From Cyclobacteriaceae bacterium (GTDB lineage: Bacteria; Bacteroidota; Bacteroidia; Cytophagales; Cyclobacteriaceae): a stretch of 45,094 nucleotides of DNA. How positions within the stretch are numbered: the stretch's first letter is position 1; each line of letters opens with the position of its first letter. The translations under genes and the position numbers were made by a program. The stretch is from positions 1-45,094 of the forward strand of contig JAMOMJ010000158.1 of the NCBI GenBank assembly GCA_027067135.1, given 5' to 3'. The notes below the pieces were generated by a model. It was not told the origin of the DNA, did not search any database, and worked only from the letters and a program-made list of their open reading frames with translations. Shown here piece by piece: positions 34,465 through 43,993 of the stretch.

Positions 34465-36278
34465 TCGAAATCTCCTTTTAGTACATAAGGTTCAAAATAT
34501 AAAGTAGCGCTATCTTTTTTGAGATATTTCTCAATCAGTAATCCAGAAATAGCTGCAGCTGCCCTAGCTCCTTGTCCTGCATTTTCTACATACACAGAAA
34601 TTGCAATTTTAGGGTTATCTCTGGGTGCAAAGGCAATAAAAACGGAATGGTCTGGGTTGGGGTCATTTTGCACGGTACCTGTTTTACCACATACTTCAAT
34701 ATCCTTTAACTTAGCCCTCCATTGTCCTGTACCACTTTTAATTACTTCAGCCATTGCTTCTACGGCCACTTCGAAATAAGCTGAATCAACACCTGTATAA
34801 TTTTTTTTAGTATAGATAGGCAGGGGGTTGCCAGTATTGCTAATGGCTTTTACCAAATGTGGTTTATAATAATAGCCTCTATTAGCTACTGTGGCTGTAA
34901 AATTGGCCATTTGAATAGGCACTACAAGGTTTTCACCTTCGCCAATAGCAATGGAGTAAATATTTGAGAATTTCCATTCTCTACCGCCATAGGCTCTATC
35001 GTAATATTTTGAATCAGGAATCAGCCCTCCTTTTTCACCGGGTAAGTCAATACCTAAAGGAGCCCCGAAACCAAAATTTCTAACATAACCATTCCACTTA
35101 TCAAGCCCAATCTTAGCATCCTTGTATGCGCTTTCTTCTACGTGCTGAACCACCATTTTACGCATAACCTGATAAAAAAAAGGATTGCAAGAATTTTTAA
35201 TAGCACCCACCAATTTTTCTGAAGTACCGAACGGGTGACTGGCTCCGTTATGGCATCCTATTAAGTTGGTGTTGCATTTGAACCTGGTGTAAGGCGTAAT
35301 TACCCCTTCTTGCATAGCAACTAATGCTTGCACAATTTTAAAAATACTACCCGGCCGGTAAGCGGCCATTAACGGTCGGTTAAAAAGAGGCTTTAATGTA
35401 TCTTGCTTAATAGTATTGAAATTTTTGCTAAAGTCTTTTCCTGAAAGAAGTCCGGGTTCATAAGAAGGTGCCGAAACAATGCTTAATATTTCGCCCGTTG
35501 AAGGCTCAATGGCAACAATACTTCCAGATTTGCCTTTCATTAATTTTTCAGCATATTCTTGAAGGGTTCTGTCAATGGTACTGGTAATAGAAAATCCAGG
35601 CACTGCCAATGTATCGAATTTCCCATCTTTGAACTTTCCTTTTTCAACACCTCGAACATTCCTAATTTTAAATTGCTTACCTCTGAGTCCACGCAAATAA
35701 GTTTCGTAATTAGATTCTAGGCCACTTTTACCAATATAATCTCCACTGTGGTAATAGTTTACCGTGTCCCTATCGAGTTCATATTGACTTATTTCACTTA
35801 TATAACCCAACGCATTGGCTAAAATTGGGTAGGTATAGGATCGTGTTGTTCTCGGTTGAAGGACAAACCCAGGAAATTCATCTAAATGGTCTTCAAATTT
35901 TGAAAACTCTTCTAACGAAATTTGCTTAAGGAAGAGAGAGGTTTTTACATAAGAGTATGCCTTTGCTTTTTTTACCTTTGTTTCAAATTCTTCAACAGAA
36001 ATTCCTACTAAGTTGCAAAAGCGCAAGGTATCAATGTTTTTTATTTGCGTAGGTATTACCAGCAAATCAAAAATTGCTTTATTCGCAACAAGAATTTCTC
36101 CGTTTCTATCGTAAATGAGCCCCCTGAACGGATATTCAATTTCTGCTTGAATAATATTATTATCAGCAGCTGTTTTATAACTATCGTCTAACACTTGAAG
36201 AGAAAATAATCGAATCGAGAACAAGATGGCTACCACCACAAATATTCCTTGTATAATATATCCTCTCGATTTGTTCAT
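34461..36278 (-). CDS. mrdA: Penicillin-binding protein 2
   Basis: PBP2 is the elongation-specific DD-transpeptidase. The 605-residue protein has one N-terminal membrane anchor (about 8-28), a dimerisation/pedestal domain with RGLIYDRNGEILVAN (52-66), and the transpeptidase domain with SIFK (S311, K314), SCN (363-365) and KTGT (532-535). All three penicillin-binding motifs are intact. It overlaps mreD and rodA by 4 bases each, so the elongasome genes are translationally coupled. Confidence 0.96.
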   Translation of the reverse strand: MNKSRGYIIQGIFVVVAILFSIRLFSLQVLDDSYKTAADNNIIQAEIEYPFRGLIYDRNGEILVANKAIFDLLVIPTQIKNIDTLRFCNLVGISVEEFETKVKKAKAYSYVKTSLFLKQISLEEFSKFEDHLDEFPGFVLQPRTTRSYTYPILANALGYISEISQYELDRDTVNYYHSGDYIGKSGLESNYETYLRGLRGKQFKIRNVRGVEKGKFKDGKFDTLAVPGFSITSTIDRTLQEYAEKLMKGKSGSIVAIEPSTGEILSIVSAPSYEPGLLSGKDFSKNFNTIKQDTLKPLFNRPLMAAYRPGSIFKIVQALVAMQEGVITPYTRFKCNTNLIGCHNGASHPFGTSEKLVGAIKNSCNPFFYQVMRKMVVQHVEESAYKDAKIGLDKWNGYVRNFGFGAPLGIDLPGEKGGLIPDSKYYDRAYGGREWKFSNIYSIAIGEGENLVVPIQMANFTATVANRGYYYKPHLVKAISNTGNPLPIYTKKNYTGVDSAYFEVAVEAMAEVIKSGTGQWRAKLKDIEVCGKTGTVQNDPNPDHSVFIAFAPRDNPKIAISVYVENAGQGARAAAAISGLLIEKYLKKDSATLYFEPYVLKGDFE

Positions 36279-36793
36279 CGCGAACCTGCTTTTTTAGAGA
36301 ATAAATATTGGATAATAATAATGGTACTGAACGTAAAAAAGGTTGAGAGTATTATTTTTTGAATTGTAAAGAGAAATAAATGAAAGCCACCTGCCTCCAC
36401 AATAAAAAGCCAGAAATGATGCAGAAAAATAAGAATTAAAGAATAGGTTGAAAACCAGCTAAAACCCATTACAGTTGGTGTGGGTTTGGCACCAGCCGGG
36501 TAGCCTCCATGTGGTGTAAACATTTTGAACAAGATTGGGCGTAAGTACATAAGTAAGACCGAAGCTGATGCGTGAACGCCTAATGTGTTCGAAAATATAT
36601 CCACCGAAATTCCTGTGGCAAAACCAATAAGCATAGCGGCTATTATGCCCAGTTCAAATTGAAACGTTAGTAAAAACCCAACATAAATAAATGCAAACCC
36701 TTTTCCTAAAAGCACCATTTTATTAAACAACAGTACTTGAAAAAGTAGGTATCCAAAGAAAGTGATTAGTTTAAGTGCACTATCCTTATTCAT
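36275..36793 (-). CDS. mreD: Rod-shape determining protein MreD
   Basis: A 172-residue integral membrane protein with about five hydrophobic segments, placed between mreC and mrdA with 4-base overlaps on both sides. Sequence conservation in MreD is low, so position matters: FAFIYVGFLLTFQFELGIIAAMLIGFATGISVDIF is typical (FxxG-SxDI pattern). It links MreC to the cytoplasmic-membrane part of the elongasome. Confidence 0.88.
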   Translation of the reverse strand: MNKDSALKLITFFGYLLFQVLLFNKMVLLGKGFAFIYVGFLLTFQFELGIIAAMLIGFATGISVDIFSNTLGVHASASVLLMYLRPILFKMFTPHGGYPAGAKPTPTVMGFSWFSTYSLILIFLHHFWLFIVEAGGFHLFLFTIQKIILSTFFTFSTIIIIQYLFSKKAGSR

Positions 36794-37605
36794 TCTTGAA
36801 CTGTTTGGGTTAATGAATCAATTTGTGGTAAGTCTTTATTTAACACTACTTCTACCAAAGATAAACTGGTAAAATCATTAATAAGCTTAATTTGAATATC
36901 GAAAAAAGAGGCATCTTCAGGCAGTGTTAGCTTGCTAATTATTCCAATCGGAATTCCGATTGGGTAAATGGCATTAAACCCACTCGTTACCACCGTATCG
37001 CCAACGGCTAAATTATAATGGCGAGGCACATAAAGCACTTTTGCATATTCTGGAGATTTGCCATCCCATTGAACTGTACAAAGGTTTATCTTATTTTTAA
37101 TTTCAGCAGAAATTTTTACATCTACATCTAACACAGAAACAACGGTGGAATAGTTTGTACCAACCCTCTTTACTTTTCCTACAATACCATTATTTCCAAT
37201 AACACCCATCCCAGGCTTTAGTCCTTGATTACTTCCAGAATTAATGGTAAGTGTGTTATTGAGTAAAAAAACGTTGTTATTAACAATTTTAGAATTGATG
37301 AATGCAAAATTGCTTATAGTGTCAACTTTATCATTCTCCTCTAATTTAGCTAAGAGTGCCAGGTACTTAGCCCTTAACCTTGCATTTTCATTGCTTAATT
37401 GTTGATTAGTTCTTGTTAAACTAAAGTAATTCTCGATGTTGCTAGAAGTTTCCAATAAAGAGCCCACAACATAGTTTGTGGAATTAAAAAAGGTAGCTCT
37501 ATTATAATTAGAATTTTGAACAACAAGAAAAAAGGCAGCAGTCTCAAGTAATATAAATACTAAAAAGGCTCTGTACTTGTGTAAAAACAGTAAAAAACTG
37601 CGCAT
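36790..37605 (-). CDS. mreC: Rod-shape determining protein MreC
   Basis: MreC is a periplasmic scaffold that activates PBP2. The 271-residue protein has one membrane span (about 12-32), a coiled-coil (about 60-95, LSNENARLRAKYLALLAKLEEN) and the two small beta-barrel domains (GLKPGMGVIGNNGIVGKVKRVG and LAVGDTVVTSGFNAIYPIGIPIG). It follows mreB after 9 bases and overlaps mreD by 4. Confidence 0.94.
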   Translation of the reverse strand: MRSFLLFLHKYRAFLVFILLETAAFFLVVQNSNYNRATFFNSTNYVVGSLLETSSNIENYFSLTRTNQQLSNENARLRAKYLALLAKLEENDKVDTISNFAFINSKIVNNNVFLLNNTLTINSGSNQGLKPGMGVIGNNGIVGKVKRVGTNYSTVVSVLDVDVKISAEIKNKINLCTVQWDGKSPEYAKVLYVPRHYNLAVGDTVVTSGFNAIYPIGIPIGIISKLTLPEDASFFDIQIKLINDFTSLSLVEVVLNKDLPQIDSLTQTVQE

Positions 37606-37614
37606 GTGATTATG

Positions 37615-38643
37615 TTAGGTCATTAGCACAGGCTTGTACTGGTTAAGGTTTTTCATGGCAATGCCTGTTCCTCTAACCACAGCTTTTAACGGGTCTTCAA
37701 CTACGTGTATGGGTAGCTTAGTTTTAAGAGCCAATCGCTTGCTTAATCCTCTTAACGAAGCTCCACCACCCGTAAGGTGGATTCCTCTATCATAAATATC
37801 TGCTGATAATTCTGGTGGAGAAATTTCCAACGCTTTTAACACAGCTTCTTCTACTTTAGAAACTGATTTATCTAAAGCAAAGGCAATTTCTGAATAAGAA
37901 GCTTTTATAACTTTAGGAATTCCCGTCATTAAATCTCTACCTCTGATTTCATAGTCTTCTGGGCCATCGTCTAGCTCAGTTAATGCGGAACCGACCTCAA
38001 TTTTTACACGTTCAGCCGAGCGTTCTCCAATTAATAAATTGTGTTGCCTACGCATATAATCCAGGATATCTTTATTAAAAGTATCACCTGCAATACGAAT
38101 AGATTGATTACTTACAATACCAGATAATGCAATAACTGCAATTTCGGTAGTACCACCACCTATGTCAACAATCATAGAACCCATCGGCTCTTCAATGTCA
38201 ATACCTGTGCCTATGGCTGCCGCAATAGGCTCATATATCATATATACTTCTTTGGCACCAGCGTGTTCAGCGGAATCTCGAACTGCTCGTTTTTCAACTT
38301 CGGTAATACCAGAAGGAATACAAATTACCATTCGATGACTTTTGGGAAAAATGCTTCGACTTCCTTCATCTATCATTTTAATCATTCCCCTAATCATATG
38401 CTCTGCCGCATGAAAATCAGCAATAACACCGTCTTTTAGTGGTCGAATGGTTCTAATATTATCGTGTGTTTTTTCGTGCATTTGCATGGCCTGTCGGCCA
38501 ATGGCAAGTACCTTATTGGTGCTTCGATCAATGGCAATGATCGAAGGTTCATCCACAACGATCTTGTCATCTTTAATGATTAACGTATTTGCAGTTCCTA
38601 AATCAATGGCCAAGTCACTAGAGAAAAAATCGAAAAAACCCAT
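37615..38643 (-). CDS. mreB: Rod-shape determining protein MreB
   Basis: MreB is the actin-like filament that guides elongasome movement. The 342-residue protein has the actin-fold nucleotide blocks: phosphate 1 DLGTANTLI (14-22), phosphate 2 VDIGGGTTEIAVI (about 164-176) and the adenosine-binding LTGGGASLRGL. MreB length (about 340) is normal. It starts the elongasome gene run; purH lies 107 bases upstream on the same strand. I see no exact -7 box in that gap. Confidence 0.97.
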   Translation of the reverse strand: MGFFDFFSSDLAIDLGTANTLIIKDDKIVVDEPSIIAIDRSTNKVLAIGRQAMQMHEKTHDNIRTIRPLKDGVIADFHAAEHMIRGMIKMIDEGSRSIFPKSHRMVICIPSGITEVEKRAVRDSAEHAGAKEVYMIYEPIAAAIGTGIDIEEPMGSMIVDIGGGTTEIAVIALSGIVSNQSIRIAGDTFNKDILDYMRRQHNLLIGERSAERVKIEVGSALTELDDGPEDYEIRGRDLMTGIPKVIKASYSEIAFALDKSVSKVEEAVLKALEISPPELSADIYDRGIHLTGGGASLRGLSKRLALKTKLPIHVVEDPLKAVVRGTGIAMKNLNQYKPVLMT

Positions 38644-38750
38644 GCTAGTTGTTAAATATTAGTAGTAAAATAAAATTTTGAAGTTGCACTATTTACCAAG
38701 CTGACTAAAATACAAATTTGTTTTAATTTATGGATTAAAACTAGCTCATT

Positions 38751-40274
38751 TTAATGTTTAAAATGCCTAGTTCCTGTAAAAACCATTGAGATGTTATGAT
38801 TATTGCAATAATCTATAGAATCTTGATCTTTTTTAGACCCACCTGGTTGAATAATGGCAGTAATGCCAGCGTTGTTTGCAACTTCCACACTATCTGCAAA
38901 TGGGAAAAAAGCATCCGAAGCTAAGGCTGCACCTTCTAATGCAAAACCAAATGTAGCTGCCTTCTTAATTGCCTGCTGAAGTGCATCTACCCGAGAAGTT
39001 TGCCCAACACCACTTGCTAGCATTTGCCCATCTTTAACTAATACAATGGCATTCGATTTTGTGTGCTTACAAATCTTAGATGCAAAAAGTAAATCTTCCA
39101 CTTCTTGAGAGGTAGGCTCTTTTTCGGTGGCAGTTGATAAACCTGCTTTATTGTCGGTTGTGTTATTTACAGATTGTTGAATTACACCTCCCAACAAAGA
39201 TTTAAAAACAACTTTATCATTAGGGTAGTTCGTTAATTGCAGTAGCACTCTGTTTTTCTTCGATTTCAAGGTAGTTAGTGCTTCTTCGCTAAAAGAAGGA
39301 GCAATAAGTACTTCCATGAAAAGCTTATCAATTTCTACTGCTGTTTCTTCGTCAATTTCAGCGTTGGAAATAAGCACACCTCCAAAGGCCGAAAGTGTAT
39401 CAGCTTCAAATGCTTTTAAGTAGGCTTCTTTGGTTCTGCTTGCCACTGCCACTCCACAAGCATTGGTATGTTTAAGAATGGCAAAAGCCGTTTCGCCTTC
39501 AAACTCTTTAATGAGACTAATGGCTGCCTCAATATCAACTAAATTATTGTATGAAATCTCTTTGCCATGAAGCTGGGTAAATACTTTTTCTAAATCACCG
39601 AAAAACATTCCTTGTTGATGAGGGTTTTCACCATATCGTAAGGTTCTCTTTTGGGTTATGCTATTTTTAAAAGCAGGGATATTTTCATCTTCATTAAAAT
39701 AATTAAAAATAGCTGTGTCGTAATGTGAGCTCACATTAAACGCATAGGCGGCAAACCTTTTTCTTTCTTCCAAAGAGGTAGAACCATTTCCAGTTTCAAG
39801 GATGCTCAAAAGCTCAGTGTATTGATCTCTAGAGCTTACGATAAGTGCATCTTTATGATTTTTGGCTGCGGCTCGTATTAATGAAATTCCACCAATGTCA
39901 ATTTTTTCAATTATATCTTCATTGGATGCTCCACTACTAACCGTATCCTCAAAAGGATAAAGATCAACGATGGTCAAATCTATGGGTGGAATATTATGTT
40001 CACCAGCTTGTGCAACATCTTCCTTATTATCTCTTCGGTATAAAATGCCACCGAATACCACAGGGTGCAATGTTTTAACCCTGCCACCAAATATAGAAGG
40101 GTAGCCCGTTAAATCTTCAACGGCTGTGGCTTCAATGCCAAGCTTGTTTATAAAGGCTAAAGTGCCACCGGTTGAGTATAATTTAACACCCAAATCATTC
40201 AGTTTTTTTATGATGGGTTCTAGGTTGTCTTTATGAAAGACAGAAATTAATGCGGAAGAGATTTGCTTTTGCAT
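38751..40274 (-). CDS. purH: Bifunctional AICAR transformylase / IMP cyclohydrolase
   Basis: PurH carries out the last two steps to IMP. The 507-residue protein has the N-terminal IMP cyclohydrolase domain (MGS-like; KLYSTGGTLAFINKLG, about 1-195) and the C-terminal AICAR formyltransferase domain with the catalytic lysine and histidine in ILKHTNACGVA (about 267). It ends with GSKKDQDSIDYCN and FTGTRHFKH. It lies downstream of purN, which makes an upstream intermediate, and upstream of mreB, a gene order common in Bacteroidota. Confidence 0.97.
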   Translation of the reverse strand: MQKQISSALISVFHKDNLEPIIKKLNDLGVKLYSTGGTLAFINKLGIEATAVEDLTGYPSIFGGRVKTLHPVVFGGILYRRDNKEDVAQAGEHNIPPIDLTIVDLYPFEDTVSSGASNEDIIEKIDIGGISLIRAAAKNHKDALIVSSRDQYTELLSILETGNGSTSLEERKRFAAYAFNVSSHYDTAIFNYFNEDENIPAFKNSITQKRTLRYGENPHQQGMFFGDLEKVFTQLHGKEISYNNLVDIEAAISLIKEFEGETAFAILKHTNACGVAVASRTKEAYLKAFEADTLSAFGGVLISNAEIDEETAVEIDKLFMEVLIAPSFSEEALTTLKSKKNRVLLQLTNYPNDKVVFKSLLGGVIQQSVNNTTDNKAGLSTATEKEPTSQEVEDLLFASKICKHTKSNAIVLVKDGQMLASGVGQTSRVDALQQAIKKAATFGFALEGAALASDAFFPFADSVEVANNAGITAIIQPGGSKKDQDSIDYCNNHNISMVFTGTRHFKH

Positions 40275-40277
40275 GTC

Positions 40278-40302
40278 TGCGATTTATTAAGTCGCAAAAC
40301 TA
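40278..40302 (-). promoter_or_regulatory. Possible purH promoter with inverted repeat
   Basis: The minus strand contains TAGTTTTG (40302-40295), an exact -7 match, in the 41-base purN-purH gap. Just downstream, TGCGACTTAATAAATCGCA (40296-40278) is an imperfect inverted repeat that ends 3 bases before the purH ATG. No TTG is found at -33. The repeat could be an operator or a leader hairpin. Confidence 0.35.
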
Positions 40303-40315
40303 CCTTATTTGCATG

Positions 40316-40909
40316 TTAGTTCTCTGTTTCAGAAAGCAATTTTTCAACCACTTTTAAAATCGTAATTGGGTAGTACTGATGCTCAAGTTTATGGATTTTA
40401 GCAGCTAACTCTTCGGCTGTATCAGAAGGAGATACATTGCAACTCGCTTGAAAAATAATATCCCCTTTGTCGTACTCGTTATTTACATAATGAATGGTAA
40501 TTCCAGACTTTTTTTCTTTGTTTTTAATTACAGCTTCGTGCACAAAATGGCCATACATTCCTTTGCCTCCATACTTGGGCAATAGAGCTGGATGAATATT
40601 TAATAGGGTGAAATTACTTACCAGTTTACTTGGCACAAACCACATAAAACCAGCCAAAACAATCAAGTCAATTTCATTATCTTGTAGATGGGTTAGAACT
40701 TTGTCGCTTTTATAAAATTCTTCATTTGTAAAAGACTTTGTAGCTACATTAAAATTTTGAGCTCTTTGTAGCACATACGCATCCGAATTATTAGAATAAA
40801 TACATTTGATTTCTACAGAGCTATTATCTTTAAAATACTCCAAAATAGTCTGAGCATTGGTTCCGCTTCCCGAAGCAAAAATGGCAATGTTTATCTTCTT
40901 GTCTTTCAT
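40316..40909 (-). CDS. purN: Phosphoribosylglycinamide formyltransferase
   Basis: PurN formylates GAR using 10-formyl-THF in purine synthesis. The 197-residue enzyme has ASGSGTNAQTILEYF at the start, the folate-site LAGFMWFVPSKLV, and the catalytic NIHPALLPKYGGKGMYG (Asn and His) followed by the GITIHYVNNEYDKGDII loop with its aspartate. Its ATG overlaps the stop of the prenyltransferase gene by 1 base. purH follows after 41 bases. Confidence 0.95.
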   Translation of the reverse strand: MKDKKINIAIFASGSGTNAQTILEYFKDNSSVEIKCIYSNNSDAYVLQRAQNFNVATKSFTNEEFYKSDKVLTHLQDNEIDLIVLAGFMWFVPSKLVSNFTLLNIHPALLPKYGGKGMYGHFVHEAVIKNKEKKSGITIHYVNNEYDKGDIIFQASCNVSPSDTAEELAAKIHKLEHQYYPITILKVVEKLLSETEN

Positions 40910-41748
40910 TAAATGATTATCATACTAGCAATACCAATTATCATAATTAGCTTGGCTATTCCACTAAGCTGGTTAAAGTGTTGCTTTGTATCTGCATAGA
41001 ATAGTTTAATGCAAAGAAAACCTAGAATTACCACCAAACTGGTGAAGAATGGCAAAAAAATCTGCCACTCTTTAGTTACATAAAACACAACAGCAATAAA
41101 TAAAATATTGATGCCATAAATTACTTTTTTAGTTGCTACAGTACCTATTGAAATGGGGAGCGTTTTGCAGCCAAACTTTTCGTCTCCTTCCATATCCTCT
41201 AAATCTTTAATTATTTCTCGAATCAGCGAAATAAAAAATGCAAAACTCGCATACATTAATATAGGTTCTAGGTTTGAATAGTAATGTAAATAGACCACAA
41301 ACACAGATAGCCCAGTTAAAACACTTACCGTTAGGTTGCCCCATAATGGCAGTCGTTTTAATTGGTTGGAGTATAGCCAAAGTAAAAAAGCGGCTAGTAC
41401 ATTTACTCCTAACACCCACCAAGAAACAAAAGCTCCAAGAGCAATTCCAACAAAGTTGAAGATTGAATGAATTATTAAAACTTGCCTTCTTTTGATATGT
41501 TTTCCAATTACCACCCGTTCAGGCTTATTTACATAATCAATTTTTATGTCGTAATAGTCATTAATAATATAGCCCGCAGAAGCGATAAACAGGGTAGAAG
41601 CAATTAATACAAATAGTGAATAGTCTTCAACAAAATTTGAAGTGTTGGTGCTGTCAATTAAGAAGAAAGCCACCATTAATTGTGTAATTGCAATTATGGC
41701 AAGGTTTGGGAATCGAATAAGCTTTAATAATTGAAATAGACTATTCAT
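40909..41748 (-). CDS. UbiA-family prenyltransferase
   Basis: A 279-residue integral membrane protein with about eight or nine hydrophobic helices and both aspartate-rich motifs of the family: INDYYDIKID (about 63-72) and DLEDMEGDEKFG (about 187-198). UbiA enzymes transfer a prenyl chain to an aromatic or polar acceptor. The DMEGD second motif and length resemble Bacteroidota proteins labelled as geranylgeranylglycerol-phosphate geranylgeranyltransferase-like, but the acceptor cannot be inferred from sequence. It overlaps both neighbours (8 bases with the DUF2520 gene, 1 with purN). Confidence 0.82.
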   Translation of the reverse strand: MNSLFQLLKLIRFPNLAIIAITQLMVAFFLIDSTNTSNFVEDYSLFVLIASTLFIASAGYIINDYYDIKIDYVNKPERVVIGKHIKRRQVLIIHSIFNFVGIALGAFVSWWVLGVNVLAAFLLWLYSNQLKRLPLWGNLTVSVLTGLSVFVVYLHYYSNLEPILMYASFAFFISLIREIIKDLEDMEGDEKFGCKTLPISIGTVATKKVIYGINILFIAVVFYVTKEWQIFLPFFTSLVVILGFLCIKLFYADTKQHFNQLSGIAKLIMIIGIASMIII

Positions 41749-42541
41749 CCCTTTGGGCTTGGTAAAAGTCTAATATTTGCTGAGATATTAATTTATACAC
41801 CTCTTGTTTTTCAGGTTGATTTGCTAAGAGTTCCAGTTGTGTGTCAAGTACTTCAAAATCGCCTCGTTTGGCAGGCCCCGTTTGGGCATTTTTTGACCCT
41901 AATTGTATAGCTTTTGAAATAGATTGCTCCAATAGCGGCTTCATAATCGATAAATCGAGGTTGGCAGTTTGCAATATTTCTTCGGATTGGGTAAGCATCC
42001 AATTAGTAAAGTTATTGGAAAAAACAGCCGCTAAATGCAATTGTTGTCGTTGCGATGAGGAAATAACAGATACGTTTCCTGTTAGTGTTTTTGCCAGTTC
42101 GCTGAGTCTGTTCGTAGTTTGTTTATTATCTCCCTCAATTAATACAGGGATATCTTCAAAATTGACTTGTTGGTTTTTAGTAAAGGTTTGTAGAGGATAA
42201 AAAACACCAACATTGGGTGTTGCTAAGTAGCCAAGTGTGCTCAGCGCAATCGAGCCAGACGTATGAGCAATAATAATATCATCCGACAAAATAATTTCTT
42301 TGGCTACATCTTCTATGGCATCATCGGCAATAGCAATTAGAATTATGTCTGTATTAGTTTCAGAGAAATCAAGATCAAGCTTTACCTGGCCTTCGTATAA
42401 TTTATTGGCAAGTTTTTTAGCATTATCGGGGTTTCTGCTGTAAATGTTTCTAACAGAAGCACCTGCATTTTCTAGCGCAGGAGCAAGATTCCAGGCTAAA
42501 TTGCCAGCTCCAATAAAATCAATTCTCAATGCCCTACTCAT
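41741..42541 (-). CDS. Rossmann-fold DUF2520 protein
   Basis: The 266-residue protein begins with a dinucleotide-binding fold (RIDFIGAGNLAWNLAPALENAG, loop GAGNLA) and continues with ILIAIADDAIEDVAK and the HTSGSIALSTL block, followed by a helical C-terminal DUF2520 domain (LHLAAVFSNNFTNWMLT). It resembles pyrroline-5-carboxylate reductase and 6-phosphogluconate dehydrogenase-type enzymes in fold, but its reaction is unknown. It heads the nine-gene minus-strand run and diverges from the dipeptidase gene. Confidence 0.85.
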   Translation of the reverse strand: MSRALRIDFIGAGNLAWNLAPALENAGASVRNIYSRNPDNAKKLANKLYEGQVKLDLDFSETNTDIILIAIADDAIEDVAKEIILSDDIIIAHTSGSIALSTLGYLATPNVGVFYPLQTFTKNQQVNFEDIPVLIEGDNKQTTNRLSELAKTLTGNVSVISSSQRQQLHLAAVFSNNFTNWMLTQSEEILQTANLDLSIMKPLLEQSISKAIQLGSKNAQTGPAKRGDFEVLDTQLELLANQPEKQEVYKLISQQILDFYQAQRDE

Positions 42542-42619
42542 ATTTTTAACAGTCTAACGAATCAATTGCATTTTTTTATCTAAAACCAAATCACTAATCT
42601 TGATGTAAATATCATACAA

Positions 42620-43747
42620 ATGCGACATCTATTCTACATTTTAGCTATTTCAATAATCGGAACTTTTTCGTGTCAGCAAAAAGCTGCTGAAGAAGATAAA
42701 GAACTCACAGATGCAGAGTTACACCAATTGGCTGATTCCCTGGCTCATAAATTTATTATTGTAGATGGGCATGTAGATATTCCTTACAGGTTGTGGCATC
42801 ACCCTGAAGATATTTCTGTAAGAACAGAGAATGGTCATTTCGATTATGTACGTGCCAAAGAAGGAGGGCTTGATGCTCCCATTATGTCCATCTATATACC
42901 ACCAGGTAGAGAAGGTAATGGAGCCAAGATGCTAGCCGATAGTTTGATAGATTTGGTAGAAAATCTAGCGAAAGAACACCCCGATAAATTTGCGATTGCT
43001 ACTAATCCTGCTCAAATTAAGGCTCAATTTGCTAAAGGGCTTATTTCATTGCCCATGGGAATGGAAAACGGGGCTCCTATTGAACATAAGCTAGAGAATA
43101 TCAAGTATTTCTACGATCGTGGTATTCGGTACATTACCTTAACACACGCCAAGGCTAATCATATTTCTGATTCTTCTTATGATAGCATAAGGCTGTGGAA
43201 TGGGCTAAGCCCTTTTGGCGAAGAGGTGGTGGCTGAAATGAATCGTGTAGGCATTATGGTAGATGTTTCGCATGTAAGCGATAGTGCTTTTTATGATGTT
43301 TTGGCTATTACCAAGGTGTCGGTTATTGCTTCTCATTCAAGTTGCAGGCATTTTACGCCAGGTATGGAGCGAAATATGTCGGACGATATGATTAAGGCTT
43401 TGGCAAAAAATGGTGGCGTTATCCATATTAACTTTGGGTCGTTCTTTTTAGACCCTGCTTTTGCTAAAGAAGAAAGAGACACTACTTATTTTGCCAAGGC
43501 ATCTCAAATTGCTGATAATATTGATCGAGTGGTGGAGTTAGCAGGAATAGATTATGTTGCCTTTGGTTCTGATTTTGATGGTGTAGGCGACTTGCCAGAA
43601 GATGTGAAAGATGCATCTCAATTACCAAATGTGATATACGAGCTTTTAAAAAGAGGTTACTCTGCTGAAGATATTGAGAAAATTTGTAATAAAAATACCT
43701 TTAGGGTTTGGCAGCAGGTGGAAGATTATGCGGCTGCTCAACAATAA
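42620..43747 (+). CDS. Membrane dipeptidase, family M19, lipoprotein
   Basis: M19 (renal-type) dipeptidases hydrolyse dipeptides, often with a D-residue at the C-terminus, using two zinc ions. The 375-residue precursor has a lipoprotein signal (LAISIIGTFSC, lipidated C18). Metal ligands appear in order: H51 and D53 (DGHVD), E149 (MGMEN), H218 (VSHVSD), H239 (ASHSSCRHF) and D318 (GSDFDGVG). All are intact. It sits upstream of a b5-like miniprotein and a GlcNAc-kinase-like gene, suggesting cell-wall fragment use in the periplasm. Confidence 0.92.
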   Translation: MRHLFYILAISIIGTFSCQQKAAEEDKELTDAELHQLADSLAHKFIIVDGHVDIPYRLWHHPEDISVRTENGHFDYVRAKEGGLDAPIMSIYIPPGREGNGAKMLADSLIDLVENLAKEHPDKFAIATNPAQIKAQFAKGLISLPMGMENGAPIEHKLENIKYFYDRGIRYITLTHAKANHISDSSYDSIRLWNGLSPFGEEVVAEMNRVGIMVDVSHVSDSAFYDVLAITKVSVIASHSSCRHFTPGMERNMSDDMIKALAKNGGVIHINFGSFFLDPAFAKEERDTTYFAKASQIADNIDRVVELAGIDYVAFGSDFDGVGDLPEDVKDASQLPNVIYELLKRGYSAEDIEKICNKNTFRVWQQVEDYAAAQQ

Positions 43748-43750
43748 TTG

Positions 43751-43993
43751 ATGTTGCCAACAAACAATTTGTTTACCAAAGCACAGCTTGCTTTACGAAA
43801 CGGAAACGACAGAGAAGAAATTTGGATTGCTTATAAGGGCGTAATTTACGATGTTGGTAATTCTAAATTATGGCGAAACGGGACACATTACGAGCATTGG
43901 GCCGGACAAGATTTAACAGATGAGTTAACAGATGCTCCTCATACCAATAAGGTATTTGCAAAATTTAATATTATAGGAAAACTAATAAACTAA
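43751..43993 (+). CDS. Cytochrome b5-like heme/steroid-binding protein
   Basis: An 80-residue single-domain protein starting at ATG 43751 (TTG 43748 is an alternative). It has the b5-like core FTKAQLALRNG, IWIAYKGVIYDVGNSKLWRNGTHYEHWAGQDLTDEL, and DAPHTNKVF. H46 or H49 and H64 are the possible heme ligands. The arrangement is that of the shorter bacterial b5-like group rather than the HPGG microsomal type, so heme binding is likely but not certain. The stop overlaps the next gene's ATG by 1 base. No signal peptide is visible, so it is cytosolic. Confidence 0.85.
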   Translation: MLPTNNLFTKAQLALRNGNDREEIWIAYKGVIYDVGNSKLWRNGTHYEHWAGQDLTDELTDAPHTNKVFAKFNIIGKLIN